Source: Muribaculaceae bacterium
GTDB taxonomy: Bacteria; Bacteroidota; Bacteroidia; Bacteroidales; Muribaculaceae
Reading direction: 5' to 3'
Length of the DNA: 64,000 nt
Assembly (NCBI GenBank): GCA_017619355.1
Contig: JAFZSO010000014.1
Span: 1 to 64,000 of the forward strand
Shown here piece after piece: positions 24,909-33,702 of the stretch. The position numbers and the translations under genes were made by a program. The stretch's first letter is position 1, and each line of letters opens with the position of its first letter. Under the pieces are notes generated by a model. The model worked only from the letters and a program-made list of their open reading frames with translations, was not told where the DNA came from and did not search any database.

Positions 24909-27357
24909 CATAAAACATAGAATGACTATGCTGGCTGTGCTGCTTGTGGGCTTGTTTTTTCAGCCCATGCAGTTGGCGGCTGACTCCAATTTACCTGAAG
25001 ATGGTAAAGATATCGTAAAGATGAAAGTACCCATACAGGTGACTTCAGGAAGTTCCGATTCGGTTGAGATGACATTCAAGATCAGACGCGACATAGCCTC
25101 TGCTGTGCAACTTGGCGATGGAAGAAAACCATGTGTGCCGCCTGCCACAGTGGGTACATTGACAATTCCCGCTGAAATTTCGGTAAAAGGAAAGGTATTA
25201 CAGGTGGTGTGTGTGGGCGATAATGCCTTTGCTGGTTGTGAAGGCCTGAAGTCGGTGACGTTTGGCACAAACATCAGCAGTTATGGTTCGTATGTGTTTT
25301 ATGAGTGCTCGGTCTTGAAATCGATTTATTTTCAGGGGGATATTAGGTTTCTACCATCAGATTTGATAGTGGACTGCCCGAAACTGGAGCAGGTGAAATT
25401 CGCTGGCGGTTTGTTTTTGGCGAAGATCCCACCTCGCTTTTTATCTGGAAGCCACAGTATTCGTTATGTTTATTTCCCGGCCAGTCTGCAGGAGATAGGT
25501 GAAGAGGCATTTAAGGATTGCAATTTGTTGTCTCAGGTCTCGTTGCCGTCGAAACTTAAGGTGATAGGTGATAAGGCGTTTTATGGTTGTTCCACTCTGC
25601 AGTCGTTCACCATGCCCGACTCACTGAAGAGCATGGGCGACAGTGCTGTTGCCAAAATCCCTGGTTTGCGATTCATCGATTTTCGCAAATCGGGCTCATT
25701 TATGTTTGATGGAGTGCCTCGCCAAAGTCCTGCTTTAGCCGATGTGCCTGACCACACTGTCGTGTATCTGCCCGTAGATGTGTCATGTGAAGGCGGTGTG
25801 AATGTGATTGAGACCGACTCGGCGGGAGTGATGACTTGTGCTCAATTTGTGGTAGATAGTGTGGAAATGACACCTGAACAATGCATGAGCGGTGAGGCGA
25901 CCTACAAACTCAACAAGTTTTTTGGAGGTTACACATTCCGCCAGTTGTTAGGTGTAGATAATTATCCCATCCCTTCCAGTGAATACACGAAACGCGTGTT
26001 CAGGGTGTCGTTCTCGTATGAAGACTCGGTTCGTGCTTACAGGTATGTGAACGCTAACAAGACCGTGCAGCTTCCAGATCATGAGGAGTTGGACATACCC
26101 TATTGCACGCTGGCTTATTACTATACTAATGCAGGAAAGCAAAAGGCATTCACCAATAAGGTGACGGTGAGTCAAGACCTCACAGTCATCGTCCAGCTCA
26201 AGCGTGTGAGGTGTGATGCTAATGGCGATGGGTTTATCAATGTTCAAGACATCACAACGGTGATTAACGCCATATTAGGCAATGAATCAGATTCTTATTA
26301 TGAATTCAATGCCGATGTTGACAATAGCGGTACTGTGGATGTGCTTGACGTGACCTTGATTATCAATAAGATTCTGTCAGGTGATTTTAGGCCCCTTATC
26401 AACGATGGCCTGAACATTCTTGCACTGGGCAACAGCTTCATGTGCGATGCCTTTTCCTATGTTCCTTACATCTTGGAAGAATCAATGCCCGAAGTGAATG
26501 TTTACTTCAGTATGTTGAATCATGGAGCAGGCACATTGCGAAATCATTATATTGACCACATGGTGAACAAGGAACCCTATGAGGTGTGTTATACCTTCGA
26601 CAATGTAGGGTTCTGGCATACTTCTGCCCAGGATGTGGTAACTGTCGACTCTGTGCTTGCGAGCAGGCAGTGGGATATGATCCTGTTACTACAAGTTAGC
26701 AACCAATCAGGCAGTTATAATACCTATCAGCCTTATTTGGACAGTCTGCTCGATTCGCTACAGGCAAAAGCACCAGGGGCGGTTTTCGGATGGTTGCTTA
26801 CGCCTTCGTGGGCCGATGATTATGTGGTGTTTACCGAGGGTGATACGAGCGATTCGATGTATCATCGTATTGCAGATTGCTCTCAAAGAGTGCTCAATGA
26901 GACGCTGGTGAAATTTGTTATTCCGGCGGGTACGGCCATTCAGAATGCCCGTCACACATTGCTCGACTCGTTGGGCACATTCGGTCACCTCACGTTTGAT
27001 GGTCGTCACTTGCAAGATGGACTGCCATGCTTGATCGAGGGACTTACTGCGGCTCAGGTTCTTGCCGACTTCTTGGGGTTGGAAGCTCCTATCGATGATG
27101 TCAATCTGCCTGTGACTGAGAGTTGGGCGGTCAGTAACAACATTCCCCAGTTTGCCGATCCGGTAGTGGGCATGACTGAAAGCGAGATTCAGTTAGGCAA
27201 GGAATGCGTGAAAGCTGCTATTCAAAATCCGTTTGAGATTACTCAGATAGGTGGCGATGATGGTGGCGGCGGTGAAGACCCCGGCGGTGGTGGAGATCCC
27301 GGCGGTGGTGGTGACCCAGGTGGCGGTGGAACTCCCGATGGCGGTGGCCACGAATAA
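24901..27357 (+). CDS. Secreted LRR - dockerin - SGNH (DUF4886) protein, paralogue
   Basis: An 818-residue paralogue of the preceding gene, overlapping its end by 8 bp (ATGAATAA) and so translated from the same mRNA. It has a signal peptide (cleavage near LAAD, residue 27), a shorter block of BspA-like repeats (about 105-250), dockerin repeats at about 440-498 (CDANGDGFINVQDITTVINAIL and VDNSGTVDVLDVTLIINKIL in outline), and a DUF4886 SGNH-like domain from about 504 (LALGNSFMCDAF, candidate Ser512; GRHLQDG near the end). The last 40 residues are a Gly/Asp-rich tail of GGGGDP repeats, absent from the first copy. A duplication followed by divergence is evident. Confidence 0.85.
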   Translation: MNNIKHRMTMLAVLLVGLFFQPMQLAADSNLPEDGKDIVKMKVPIQVTSGSSDSVEMTFKIRRDIASAVQLGDGRKPCVPPATVGTLTIPAEISVKGKVLQVVCVGDNAFAGCEGLKSVTFGTNISSYGSYVFYECSVLKSIYFQGDIRFLPSDLIVDCPKLEQVKFAGGLFLAKIPPRFLSGSHSIRYVYFPASLQEIGEEAFKDCNLLSQVSLPSKLKVIGDKAFYGCSTLQSFTMPDSLKSMGDSAVAKIPGLRFIDFRKSGSFMFDGVPRQSPALADVPDHTVVYLPVDVSCEGGVNVIETDSAGVMTCAQFVVDSVEMTPEQCMSGEATYKLNKFFGGYTFRQLLGVDNYPIPSSEYTKRVFRVSFSYEDSVRAYRYVNANKTVQLPDHEELDIPYCTLAYYYTNAGKQKAFTNKVTVSQDLTVIVQLKRVRCDANGDGFINVQDITTVINAILGNESDSYYEFNADVDNSGTVDVLDVTLIINKILSGDFRPLINDGLNILALGNSFMCDAFSYVPYILEESMPEVNVYFSMLNHGAGTLRNHYIDHMVNKEPYEVCYTFDNVGFWHTSAQDVVTVDSVLASRQWDMILLLQVSNQSGSYNTYQPYLDSLLDSLQAKAPGAVFGWLLTPSWADDYVVFTEGDTSDSMYHRIADCSQRVLNETLVKFVIPAGTAIQNARHTLLDSLGTFGHLTFDGRHLQDGLPCLIEGLTAAQVLADFLGLEAPIDDVNLPVTESWAVSNNIPQFADPVVGMTESEIQLGKECVKAAIQNPFEITQIGGDDGGGGEDPGGGGDPGGGGDPGGGGTPDGGGHE
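27246..27354 (+). repeat. Gly-Asp-Pro rich C-terminal repeat
   Basis: Short GGTGG-rich units encode GGGGDPGGGGDP-type sequence at the end of the paralogue. Likely a flexible spacer or cell-surface linker. Confidence 0.7.
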
Positions 27358-27429
27358 TACCTGAAATCGGGTTGAGTTTTGAAAGATTCACGTTTAATAA
27401 ACACGATAAAAGCATAAACAACGAAGGTT

Positions 27430-28896
27430 ATGGAAGATGCAGGACAGAGATTGACTACAACACAAAAGCTGGGTCAGCGCATAGTGCCGTGGCAAATGCA
27501 ACTTGTGCCGCTGCTTGTGATGAACGGTCTGGAAATACATGACCAGATTGCGCGCGAACTTGCAGGGAATCCGGCACTTGAGGTGAAATCAGATCCCGAG
27601 GAGCAGAATCTGGACAAGACGGAGGATGGTGAGACCTATCGTGAAAGTCCCGATGAAATGCAGCGAAAAGACTATGGTGACGACGACGATATGCCCGTGT
27701 ATCATGCCAATAACCGAAGTCGGGATGATGAGTATTTTGAACCTTTGGCTGTTGCTGAAGAAAGCTTGAGCGACTACCTGATGGCTCAGATTCGCGAGCG
27801 CAACATCAATGAAAAAGAGGAGCTGATAGCTGAACATATCATAGGCAACCTGGATGATGACGGCTACTTGCGTCGCAGTCCTCATGCAATCGCCGACGAG
27901 ATTACATATTATGGGACAATGGAGGTGGATACTGCCGAGGTGAAGAAGGTGCTCGCCATGGTGCGGGAACTGGACCCCCCTGGTATTGGTGCCACCGACT
28001 TGCGCGACTGCATCCTGCTGCAGTTGCACCAGAAGGAAAGCGATGCGACCACCGAACTTGCCTGCACAATAGTGGAGAACTTTTTTAATGAGTTTAGTCA
28101 CAAGCATTATGACAAGATATGCGCGGCGCTGAACATCACTGATTCACAGCTCAAGTCGGCCATCGATGTGATAACGAGTGTGAACCCAAAGCCAGGCAGT
28201 GCCTTTGCCGGTTCAGAGAATGAGCGTCGCAGCCAGCAGTTGACCCCTGATTTCCTGATTGAGATAGACGATACCGACCCTGAACATCCCGACTTGCAGA
28301 TGACGCTGCTGAACAATATTCCAGAGTTGGAGATTTCGGAGAGTTACACGTCGATTTACCGCAAGATGATGCAGAGTGCCGACAAGAAATCGCTCCAGAA
28401 AGGAGATGTGGCCATTGTGAAGGACGGCTATGAACGAGCCAAAGACTTCATTGGCGTGTTGCGTCGCCGTCAGGAGAAATTGCAGTTGACGATGGAGGCC
28501 ATCATGCATCGTCAGCGTGACTTTATGCTCACGGGAGATGAGCGAAAACTCAAGCCGATGGTGCTGAATGATATAGCAGAGATTACCGGTCTTGATACAT
28601 CGGTGATATCCCGCGTGACATCGGGCAAGTATGTGACCACTCCATGGGGTGTGTTCAGTCTGAAGTATTTCTTCTCCGAGGGTCTGATGCATGAGGCAGG
28701 CGAAGAGGTATCGACGCGAGAAATCTGTTCGGTGCTCAAAGAACTGGTCGATGGCGAGGACAAGCGTCATCCGCTGAGCGACGAGAAACTGTGTTCCGAA
28801 CTGCAGGCTCGTGGCTATCGAATAGCGCGTCGCACCATTGCCAAGTATCGTGAGCAGCAGAAGATACCTGTGGCTCGATTAAGAAAGGAGATGTGA
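27430..28896 (+). CDS. rpoN: RNA polymerase sigma-54 factor
   Basis: A 488-residue RpoN. The N-terminal region I is present (QKLGQRIVPWQMQLVPLLVM), then an acidic region II, the core-binding domain (ERNINEKEELIAEHIIGNLDDDGYL in outline) and the DNA-binding domain. The diagnostic RpoN box is at the C-terminus (IARRTIAKYREQQ). Sigma-54 recognises -24/-12 promoters and needs an AAA+ enhancer-binding activator; none is in the window. The first residues start at ATG 27430, about 70 bp after the previous gene. The stop overlaps the ATG of the PAP2 gene (TGATG), so the two are coupled. Confidence 0.96.
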   Translation: MEDAGQRLTTTQKLGQRIVPWQMQLVPLLVMNGLEIHDQIARELAGNPALEVKSDPEEQNLDKTEDGETYRESPDEMQRKDYGDDDDMPVYHANNRSRDDEYFEPLAVAEESLSDYLMAQIRERNINEKEELIAEHIIGNLDDDGYLRRSPHAIADEITYYGTMEVDTAEVKKVLAMVRELDPPGIGATDLRDCILLQLHQKESDATTELACTIVENFFNEFSHKHYDKICAALNITDSQLKSAIDVITSVNPKPGSAFAGSENERRSQQLTPDFLIEIDDTDPEHPDLQMTLLNNIPELEISESYTSIYRKMMQSADKKSLQKGDVAIVKDGYERAKDFIGVLRRRQEKLQLTMEAIMHRQRDFMLTGDERKLKPMVLNDIAEITGLDTSVISRVTSGKYVTTPWGVFSLKYFFSEGLMHEAGEEVSTREICSVLKELVDGEDKRHPLSDEKLCSELQARGYRIARRTIAKYREQQKIPVARLRKEM

Positions 28897-29570
28897 TGAA
28901 TCAGGAACCCGATATGGAAGCAACACAATCCTCAAAATCAATTGATAAGTTGGTGACCTTTGGTGCCCACTTCTTCTCGGCGGTGCTGAGTCCTATGCTC
29001 ATGCCCACTTATGGCGTGTTTCTGGTGCTTTGGTGCTCCTTCCTCAATGCCAATCCTATAGGCGACAGGGTGGGGGCGCTGATCGTGGTGTTCGGCATCA
29101 CATGCATCTTGCCCATCGTGTTCATTGCATTGTTGCACAACTTCAAGGTAATCAAAGACAAGCGCCTTGACGAACGCGCCGAGCGGAGCATCCCCTATGT
29201 ATTTGCCATCTTGTGCTATGTGGCGGCTTATTTTTATCTGAATCACATTCATGCGCCGCAGTGGTTCTCGGCTTTTATGGCAGGCGGAGCACTGGCATGT
29301 GCCGTGTCGTTCCTCGTGAACCTGAAGTGGAAAATCAGTGCGCACATGGCGGGCATAGCCGGTGTGGTTGTGCTGCTCTTTGAGTTGCATAGCCCGTCGA
29401 ACCGCCTCGAAGCCTTCGACCTCTCGTGGATACTCTGGGTTGCCATATTGCTGGCGGGCCTTCTGGGGTCGGCACGCATGGTGCTGAACCGTCACACCCT
29501 TGCCCAGGTGCTTGCAGGCACACTCAACGGTCTGGTTTGCGTTAAGTTGGCCATGATGATTTGGGGTTGA
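28896..29570 (+). CDS. PAP2-superfamily membrane phosphatase
   Basis: A 224-residue integral membrane protein related to phosphatidic-acid phosphatase type 2. It has about six hydrophobic helices. A degenerate set of PAP2 motifs is visible: KDKRLDERAERSIPY in place of KxxxxxxRP, KISAH for PSGH, and SARMVLNRHTLAQVLAG for SRxxxxxHxxxDxxxG. The last motif keeps Arg and His, but Gln replaces the Asp, so catalysis is plausible but unproven. The ATG overlaps the rpoN stop by one base; a GTG three bases earlier is possible. Confidence 0.75.
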   Translation: MNQEPDMEATQSSKSIDKLVTFGAHFFSAVLSPMLMPTYGVFLVLWCSFLNANPIGDRVGALIVVFGITCILPIVFIALLHNFKVIKDKRLDERAERSIPYVFAILCYVAAYFYLNHIHAPQWFSAFMAGGALACAVSFLVNLKWKISAHMAGIAGVVVLLFELHSPSNRLEAFDLSWILWVAILLAGLLGSARMVLNRHTLAQVLAGTLNGLVCVKLAMMIWG

Positions 29571-29606
29571 TGTAAAAAAACAGTTAATCGTGATATAACA
29601 CTATTT

Positions 29607-30113
29607 ATGAAACCATTAGTGAGCATTATTATGGGTAGCACGAGCGACCTTCCAGTGATGGAGAAAGCGTGCAAGTGGCTCAATGAAGCCCAAATTCCCT
29701 TTGAGGTGAATGCCCTCTCGGCGCATCGCACACCCGAGCAGGTGCAGCAGTTTGCCGAGCAGGCTGCGGGTCGCGGTGTGAAGGTAATCATTGCAGGTGC
29801 CGGCATGGCTGCGGCCTTGCCCGGTGTAATAGCCGCCTCGACCACATTGCCCGTGATAGGCGTGCCCATTTCGGGCATGCTCGATGGCCTTGATGCCCTG
29901 TTGAGTATGGTGCAGATGCCTCCGGGCATACCTGTGGCTACAGTGGCAGTGAACGGAGCGCAGAATGCCGCGGTGCTTGCCGCGCAGATGCTTGCTCTGG
30001 GCGATGCCGAGATAGCTGCTCGCGTCAAGGCGCAGAAACAGGGCCTTGCCGGCAAGATTGTGAAAGCCAATGCACAGCTTGCCGACATCAAATATGAGTA
30101 CAAGACCAATTGA
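29607..30113 (+). CDS. purE: N5-carboxyaminoimidazole ribonucleotide mutase
   Basis: A 168-residue class I PurE, which converts N5-CAIR to CAIR in purine synthesis. The family pattern is complete: VSIIMGSTSDLPVM at the N-terminus, NALSAHRTPEQ with the catalytic His, IIAGAGMAAALPGVIAA, PVIGVPISG and LLSMVQMPPGIPVATVAV. The length is normal. purK is not adjacent. The gene lies 36 bp after the PAP2 gene and 39 bp before ispG on the same strand, so all may be read together. Confidence 0.97.
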   Translation: MKPLVSIIMGSTSDLPVMEKACKWLNEAQIPFEVNALSAHRTPEQVQQFAEQAAGRGVKVIIAGAGMAAALPGVIAASTTLPVIGVPISGMLDGLDALLSMVQMPPGIPVATVAVNGAQNAAVLAAQMLALGDAEIAARVKAQKQGLAGKIVKANAQLADIKYEYKTN

Positions 30114-30152
30114 ACACTGACATCAGCGAGAACTCAATAAAACCATGCAGTC

Positions 30153-31961
30153 ATGATGAACTACAGGCGTCGCAAAACCATTGCGGTGAACATAGGAGGC
30201 GTACCCTTGGGGTCAGATTATCCCATCAGGGTGCAGTCGATGACCAACACCTCGACCGACGACGTCGAGGCGAGTGTGGAGCAGTGCCAGCGCATTTCTC
30301 AGGCTGGAGGCCAGTATGTGCGTCTCACGGCACAAGGCGTGAAGGAGGCCCAGAACATAGGCATCATACGCCAGCAGCTGCGTGAGCGCGGCTGCGATGT
30401 GCCGCTTGTGGCCGACATCCATTTCAATCCCAAAGCCGCCTTTGCCGCCGCACAGGTTACCGACAAGGTGCGCATCAATCCCGGCAATTTCGTCGATCCC
30501 GCACGCACTTTCAAGAGCCTGGAGTACAGTGACGAGGAGTATGCCGCCGAACTGCAACGCATTCGTGAGGCACTTATTCCTTTCATTGCCTTGTGCCGTG
30601 AGCATGGCACTGCGGTGCGACTGGGTGTGAATCATGGTTCGCTGAGCGACCGCATCATGAGCCGTTATGGTAACACCGCCGCCGGCATGGTTCAGAGTGT
30701 GATGGAGTTCCTGCGCGTGTTTGTGGAGCAAGGGTTTACTGATGTGGTCATCTCCATGAAGGCCTCGAATGTGGTGGTCATGGTGGAGTCAGTGCGGCTC
30801 CTTGTCGCCACTATGGATGCCGAGGATATGCACTTCCCGCTGCATCTGGGCGTGACCGAGGCGGGGTTTGGCGAGGATGGCCGCATCAAGAGCGCTGTGG
30901 GCATAGGCACCTTGCTTGCCGAGGGACTTGGCGACACCATCCGTGTGTCGTTGAGTGAGGAACCCGAGGCCGAGATTCCGGTGGCGCAGAAGTTGGTAGC
31001 CTATGTGGCCTCACGCGAGGGGTTGCCGCCCATTGAGGGTGAGGTAAGCCGTCATTTCAATGCCCTTGCGCCCGAGCGCCGTGTCACGGAGCCTGTGGCC
31101 GATGTGGCAGGAGGCCGATTGCAGCCCGTGGTGGTGGCTTCGTGTGCCCCTTCACAAGCCATGCCACAACCTGATTTCTATTATAGCGAAGCTGGTGCTG
31201 CCGACAATGAGCACCGTTTCATTGTGCCGCTTTTGGCATATTCGGGCAAGACCAACGAATCTCCGCTCTGCACTTTGCACGAGTTGTCGCAATGCGTCGA
31301 TGCGGCAGTGAAATGGGTTCAGGTGCCTGCCGACACACCCGTGGCTCAACTCGAGGCGTTGCGAGGCCGCACCGATGTGGTGCTGGTAGTGACACCGACA
31401 CATGCCAATGTGAGTGCGAGCATCGAGGCATTGCTGCACAGGTTGGTCGATGCTGACCTGAAGTTGCCTGTGGTGTCGCGCATTGCTTATGCCGATGCCG
31501 ACCGCGAATGGCTGCAGGTGAAGGCAGGAACCGACTTTGGCTCTCTGCTGTTGCACGGCTTTGCCGACGGCGTGTGGCTCGAGACTCCGAATGCCGAGAA
31601 CCCGCAAGAGGTGGTGGCATGCGAGTTTGCCTTGTTGCAGGCGGCTCGCCTCAGAATGAGCAAGACCGAGTTCATCTCGTGCCCAGGTTGTGGACGCACC
31701 ATGTTCGACCTGCAGACCACGGTGCGACGTGTGCAGGCCGCTACTCAGCATCTCACGCACCTCAAGATTGGGGTGATGGGCTGCATTGTGAACGGACCTG
31801 GCGAGATGGCCGATGCCGACTATGGCTATGTGGGAGCGGGCCGCAACCGCATTAGCCTGTACAAGAACAAGACCTGCATCGAGAAGAATATACCTGAAGA
31901 AGAAGCCATTGAGCACCTGATAGCACTCATCAAGGCACATGGCGATTGGCGCGACCCGTGA
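30153..31961 (+). CDS. ispG: 4-hydroxy-3-methylbut-2-enyl diphosphate synthase (long type)
   Basis: A 602-residue IspG (GcpE), which reduces MEcPP to HMBPP in the MEP isoprenoid pathway using a [4Fe-4S] cluster. The N-terminal TIM barrel (VPLGSDYPIRVQSMTNTST, RINPGNF, RLGVNHGSLSDRIM) is separated from the C-terminal Fe-S domain by a long insert of about 230 residues, the form found in Bacteroidetes, Chlamydiae and plants. The cluster cysteines are in SCPGCGRTM and MGCIVNGPGEM. A second ATG three bases downstream is equally possible. It is probably co-transcribed with purE. Confidence 0.97.
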   Translation: MMNYRRRKTIAVNIGGVPLGSDYPIRVQSMTNTSTDDVEASVEQCQRISQAGGQYVRLTAQGVKEAQNIGIIRQQLRERGCDVPLVADIHFNPKAAFAAAQVTDKVRINPGNFVDPARTFKSLEYSDEEYAAELQRIREALIPFIALCREHGTAVRLGVNHGSLSDRIMSRYGNTAAGMVQSVMEFLRVFVEQGFTDVVISMKASNVVVMVESVRLLVATMDAEDMHFPLHLGVTEAGFGEDGRIKSAVGIGTLLAEGLGDTIRVSLSEEPEAEIPVAQKLVAYVASREGLPPIEGEVSRHFNALAPERRVTEPVADVAGGRLQPVVVASCAPSQAMPQPDFYYSEAGAADNEHRFIVPLLAYSGKTNESPLCTLHELSQCVDAAVKWVQVPADTPVAQLEALRGRTDVVLVVTPTHANVSASIEALLHRLVDADLKLPVVSRIAYADADREWLQVKAGTDFGSLLLHGFADGVWLETPNAENPQEVVACEFALLQAARLRMSKTEFISCPGCGRTMFDLQTTVRRVQAATQHLTHLKIGVMGCIVNGPGEMADADYGYVGAGRNRISLYKNKTCIEKNIPEEEAIEHLIALIKAHGDWRDP

Positions 31962-31993
31962 CCCTGAAAGGTGCATGGCACGCCGATGCCTGT

Positions 31994-32008
31994 TGCAACC
32001 GGGTTGCA
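31994..32008 (+). promoter_or_regulatory. Palindrome upstream of the metal permease
   Basis: TGCAACC-G-GGTTGCA is a perfect 7-1-7 palindrome, 80 bp before the permease ATG. Its form suits binding by a Fur-family dimer, and such a regulator is encoded by the second gene of the unit. The link is inference. Confidence 0.4.
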
Positions 32009-32035
32009 GAGTTGTGGCAGTTGTGGTCCATTTTC

Positions 32036-32066
32036 TTGCTCCATTGGTGACGCGTGTGTTACTTTG
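32036..32066 (+). promoter_or_regulatory. Possible promoter for permease and Fur-family gene
   Basis: TTG at 32036-32038 and TTACTTTG at 32059-32066, 20 bp apart; the -7 box has one mismatch to TAnnTTTG. It ends 21 bp before the ATG at 32088. Confidence 0.4.
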
Positions 32067-32087
32067 CATCAAAAATCATCACAAGTC

Positions 32088-33257
32088 ATGGAAGAAGTAT
32101 TGCATTTGATCAACGAGATGTCGCCTTTCCTGCTGCTGGGATTCCTGTTTGCAGGTCTGCTGCATGCCTTCGTGCCGCAAGGTTTCTATAGGCGTTACCT
32201 CTCTGGTAAAGGTGTTGGACCGGTAGCGCGTGCCGCCCTGATTGGGGTGCCGCTGCCACTGTGTTCGTGTGGGGTGATACCCACTGCCATGTCGCTGCGC
32301 AAGCAAGGTGCTTCACGCGGTGCGGTAGCATCGTTTCTCATCGCCACTCCGCAGACGGGCGTCGATTCCATCCTTGCCACGGCCGCTATGCTGGGCATCC
32401 CCTTTGCCGTGATGCGGCCTCTGGTGGCCCTGGTCACAGCGCTCTTTGGCGGTGTGCTTGTCGATAAGGTGGCAGATGACGAAGAAGAGTACAATGATAG
32501 TGGTGAGGAGCATTGCTGCTGTCACCATCAGGAGGAAAAGCCAAGTGTCGAGGAGCATTGCTGTTGCCATCATCAGGAGGAAAAGCCTAGTGTCGAGGAG
32601 CATTGTTGCTGTCATCATCAGGAAGAGAAATCGAGTGAAGAGGAGCATTGTTGCTGCCATCAGCAAGAGAAGGAACCTGCCACAACCTTCGTGGCGAAGA
32701 TGCGCAAGGCTCTCAATTTCGCTTTCGTAGAAATGGTGGAGGATATCGGCAAGTGGCTCGTGGTGGGCCTTGTGGTTGCAGCTGCCATAACGATTGCGGT
32801 ACCCGATGAGTGGTTTGTTGCCTTTAAGGACAATACATTGCTCTCGATGCTGCTCGTGCTGGTCATCAGCATCCCCATGTATGTGTGTGCCACGGGATCC
32901 ATTCCCATTGCGGTGGCACTCATGGCAAAAGGATTGACACCTGGTGCAGCGTTGGTATTGCTCATGGCAGGTCCAGCGGCTAATTTCGCCTCTATCTTGG
33001 TGTTGCGTGCCAAATTAGGCACACGCTCGCTCATAGCCTATCTGGCTGCGATAGTGACTGGCGCCATAGCATTCGGTTGTATCATTGACTGGCTGTTGCC
33101 TCGCGAATGGTTTATGAGCAATGTGATGGCCATTACTCAGCACGAGGGCTCCGGAACACCCATCGAGTGGGCATGCACCGCCTTGCTGGCTATTCTGCTC
33201 ATATACAGTTTAGTCATACAACGATTTAAAGGACATAGTCATGAACACAAGCACTGA
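32088..33257 (+). CDS. SO_0444-type metal efflux permease with Cys/His repeats
   Basis: A 389-residue permease of the SO_0444/ArsP-like (DUF318) family, proposed Cu/Zn efflux transporters. The N-terminal half has four helices with the signature IGVPLPLCSCGVIPTAMSLRKQG; the C-terminal half has helices with MYVCATGSIPIAVALMAKG and LLMAGPAANFASI. Between them, residues 140-195 hold four units of EEHCCCHHQEEKPSV type, obvious soft-metal ligands in a cytoplasmic loop. The C-terminus is His-rich (GHSHEHKH). ATG at 32088 is chosen over an open upstream extension because it starts at the first helix (MEEVLHLINEMSPFLLLG). It overlaps the Fur-family gene by 17 bp. Confidence 0.88.
   Translation: MEEVLHLINEMSPFLLLGFLFAGLLHAFVPQGFYRRYLSGKGVGPVARAALIGVPLPLCSCGVIPTAMSLRKQGASRGAVASFLIATPQTGVDSILATAAMLGIPFAVMRPLVALVTALFGGVLVDKVADDEEEYNDSGEEHCCCHHQEEKPSVEEHCCCHHQEEKPSVEEHCCCHHQEEKSSEEEHCCCHQQEKEPATTFVAKMRKALNFAFVEMVEDIGKWLVVGLVVAAAITIAVPDEWFVAFKDNTLLSMLLVLVISIPMYVCATGSIPIAVALMAKGLTPGAALVLLMAGPAANFASILVLRAKLGTRSLIAYLAAIVTGAIAFGCIIDWLLPREWFMSNVMAITQHEGSGTPIEWACTALLAILLIYSLVIQRFKGHSHEHKH
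32505..32675 (+). repeat. 45-bp tandem repeats encoding Cys/His motifs
   Basis: Three full 45-bp units (32505, 32550 and 32595) and a partial fourth (from 32640), each beginning GAGGAGCATTG(C/T)TG(C/T)TG, encode EEHCCCH(H/Q)Q followed by an acidic spacer. Confidence 0.9.
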
Positions 33258-33696
33258 TAAACCGTTACCCCATGTGGCAGTGAACGACCAGCAGGCCCTT
33301 GAGAATGCCGGGTTGCGCGTGAGCGCGGTGCGGCTGCTGGTGTGGCGCACCGTGCGTCATGAGATGCAGGGGCCCTTCTCGCTTGCCGATGTGCAGGACC
33401 GCCTGCCCACTGTCGACCGCTCTACCGTGTTCCGTTCGCTGGTAGCCTTTACCGAGGCGCATCTGCTGCATGAGATTGACGATGGCTCGGGCACGCACCG
33501 CTACTGCGTGTGTCACCTCGACGACACGCGTCAATGCCAGGGTCATGTGCACCTCACTTGCCGCAAGTGCCATCGCACCTGGTGTCTGCAGCGGGTGGCT
33601 ATTCCCGCAGTGCCGTTGCCAGAGGGATTTGTTATCAATTCCACTGAATATGTGGTGAAAGGTCTTTGCCCCGAGTGTGCGCAGCAGGAGGCATAA
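33241..33696 (+). CDS. Fur-family metal-responsive repressor
   Basis: A 151-residue Fur-superfamily regulator. The winged helix lies at about 17-80 (NAGLRVSAVRLLVWRTV, then FSLADVQDRLPTVDRSTVFRSLVAF in outline). The metal-binding part has HRYCVCHLDD, CQGHVHLTCRKC and the C-terminal CPEC, giving a four-Cys structural zinc site. Its position, overlapping the end of a Cu/Zn-type efflux permease, suggests control of that operon, most like a Zur-type sensor, although which metal it senses cannot be read. The gene ends 6 bp before the convergent head-GIN gene. Confidence 0.9.
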   Translation: MNTSTDKPLPHVAVNDQQALENAGLRVSAVRLLVWRTVRHEMQGPFSLADVQDRLPTVDRSTVFRSLVAFTEAHLLHEIDDGSGTHRYCVCHLDDTRQCQGHVHLTCRKCHRTWCLQRVAIPAVPLPEGFVINSTEYVVKGLCPECAQQEA

Positions 33697-33702
33697 CGGT
33701 TG

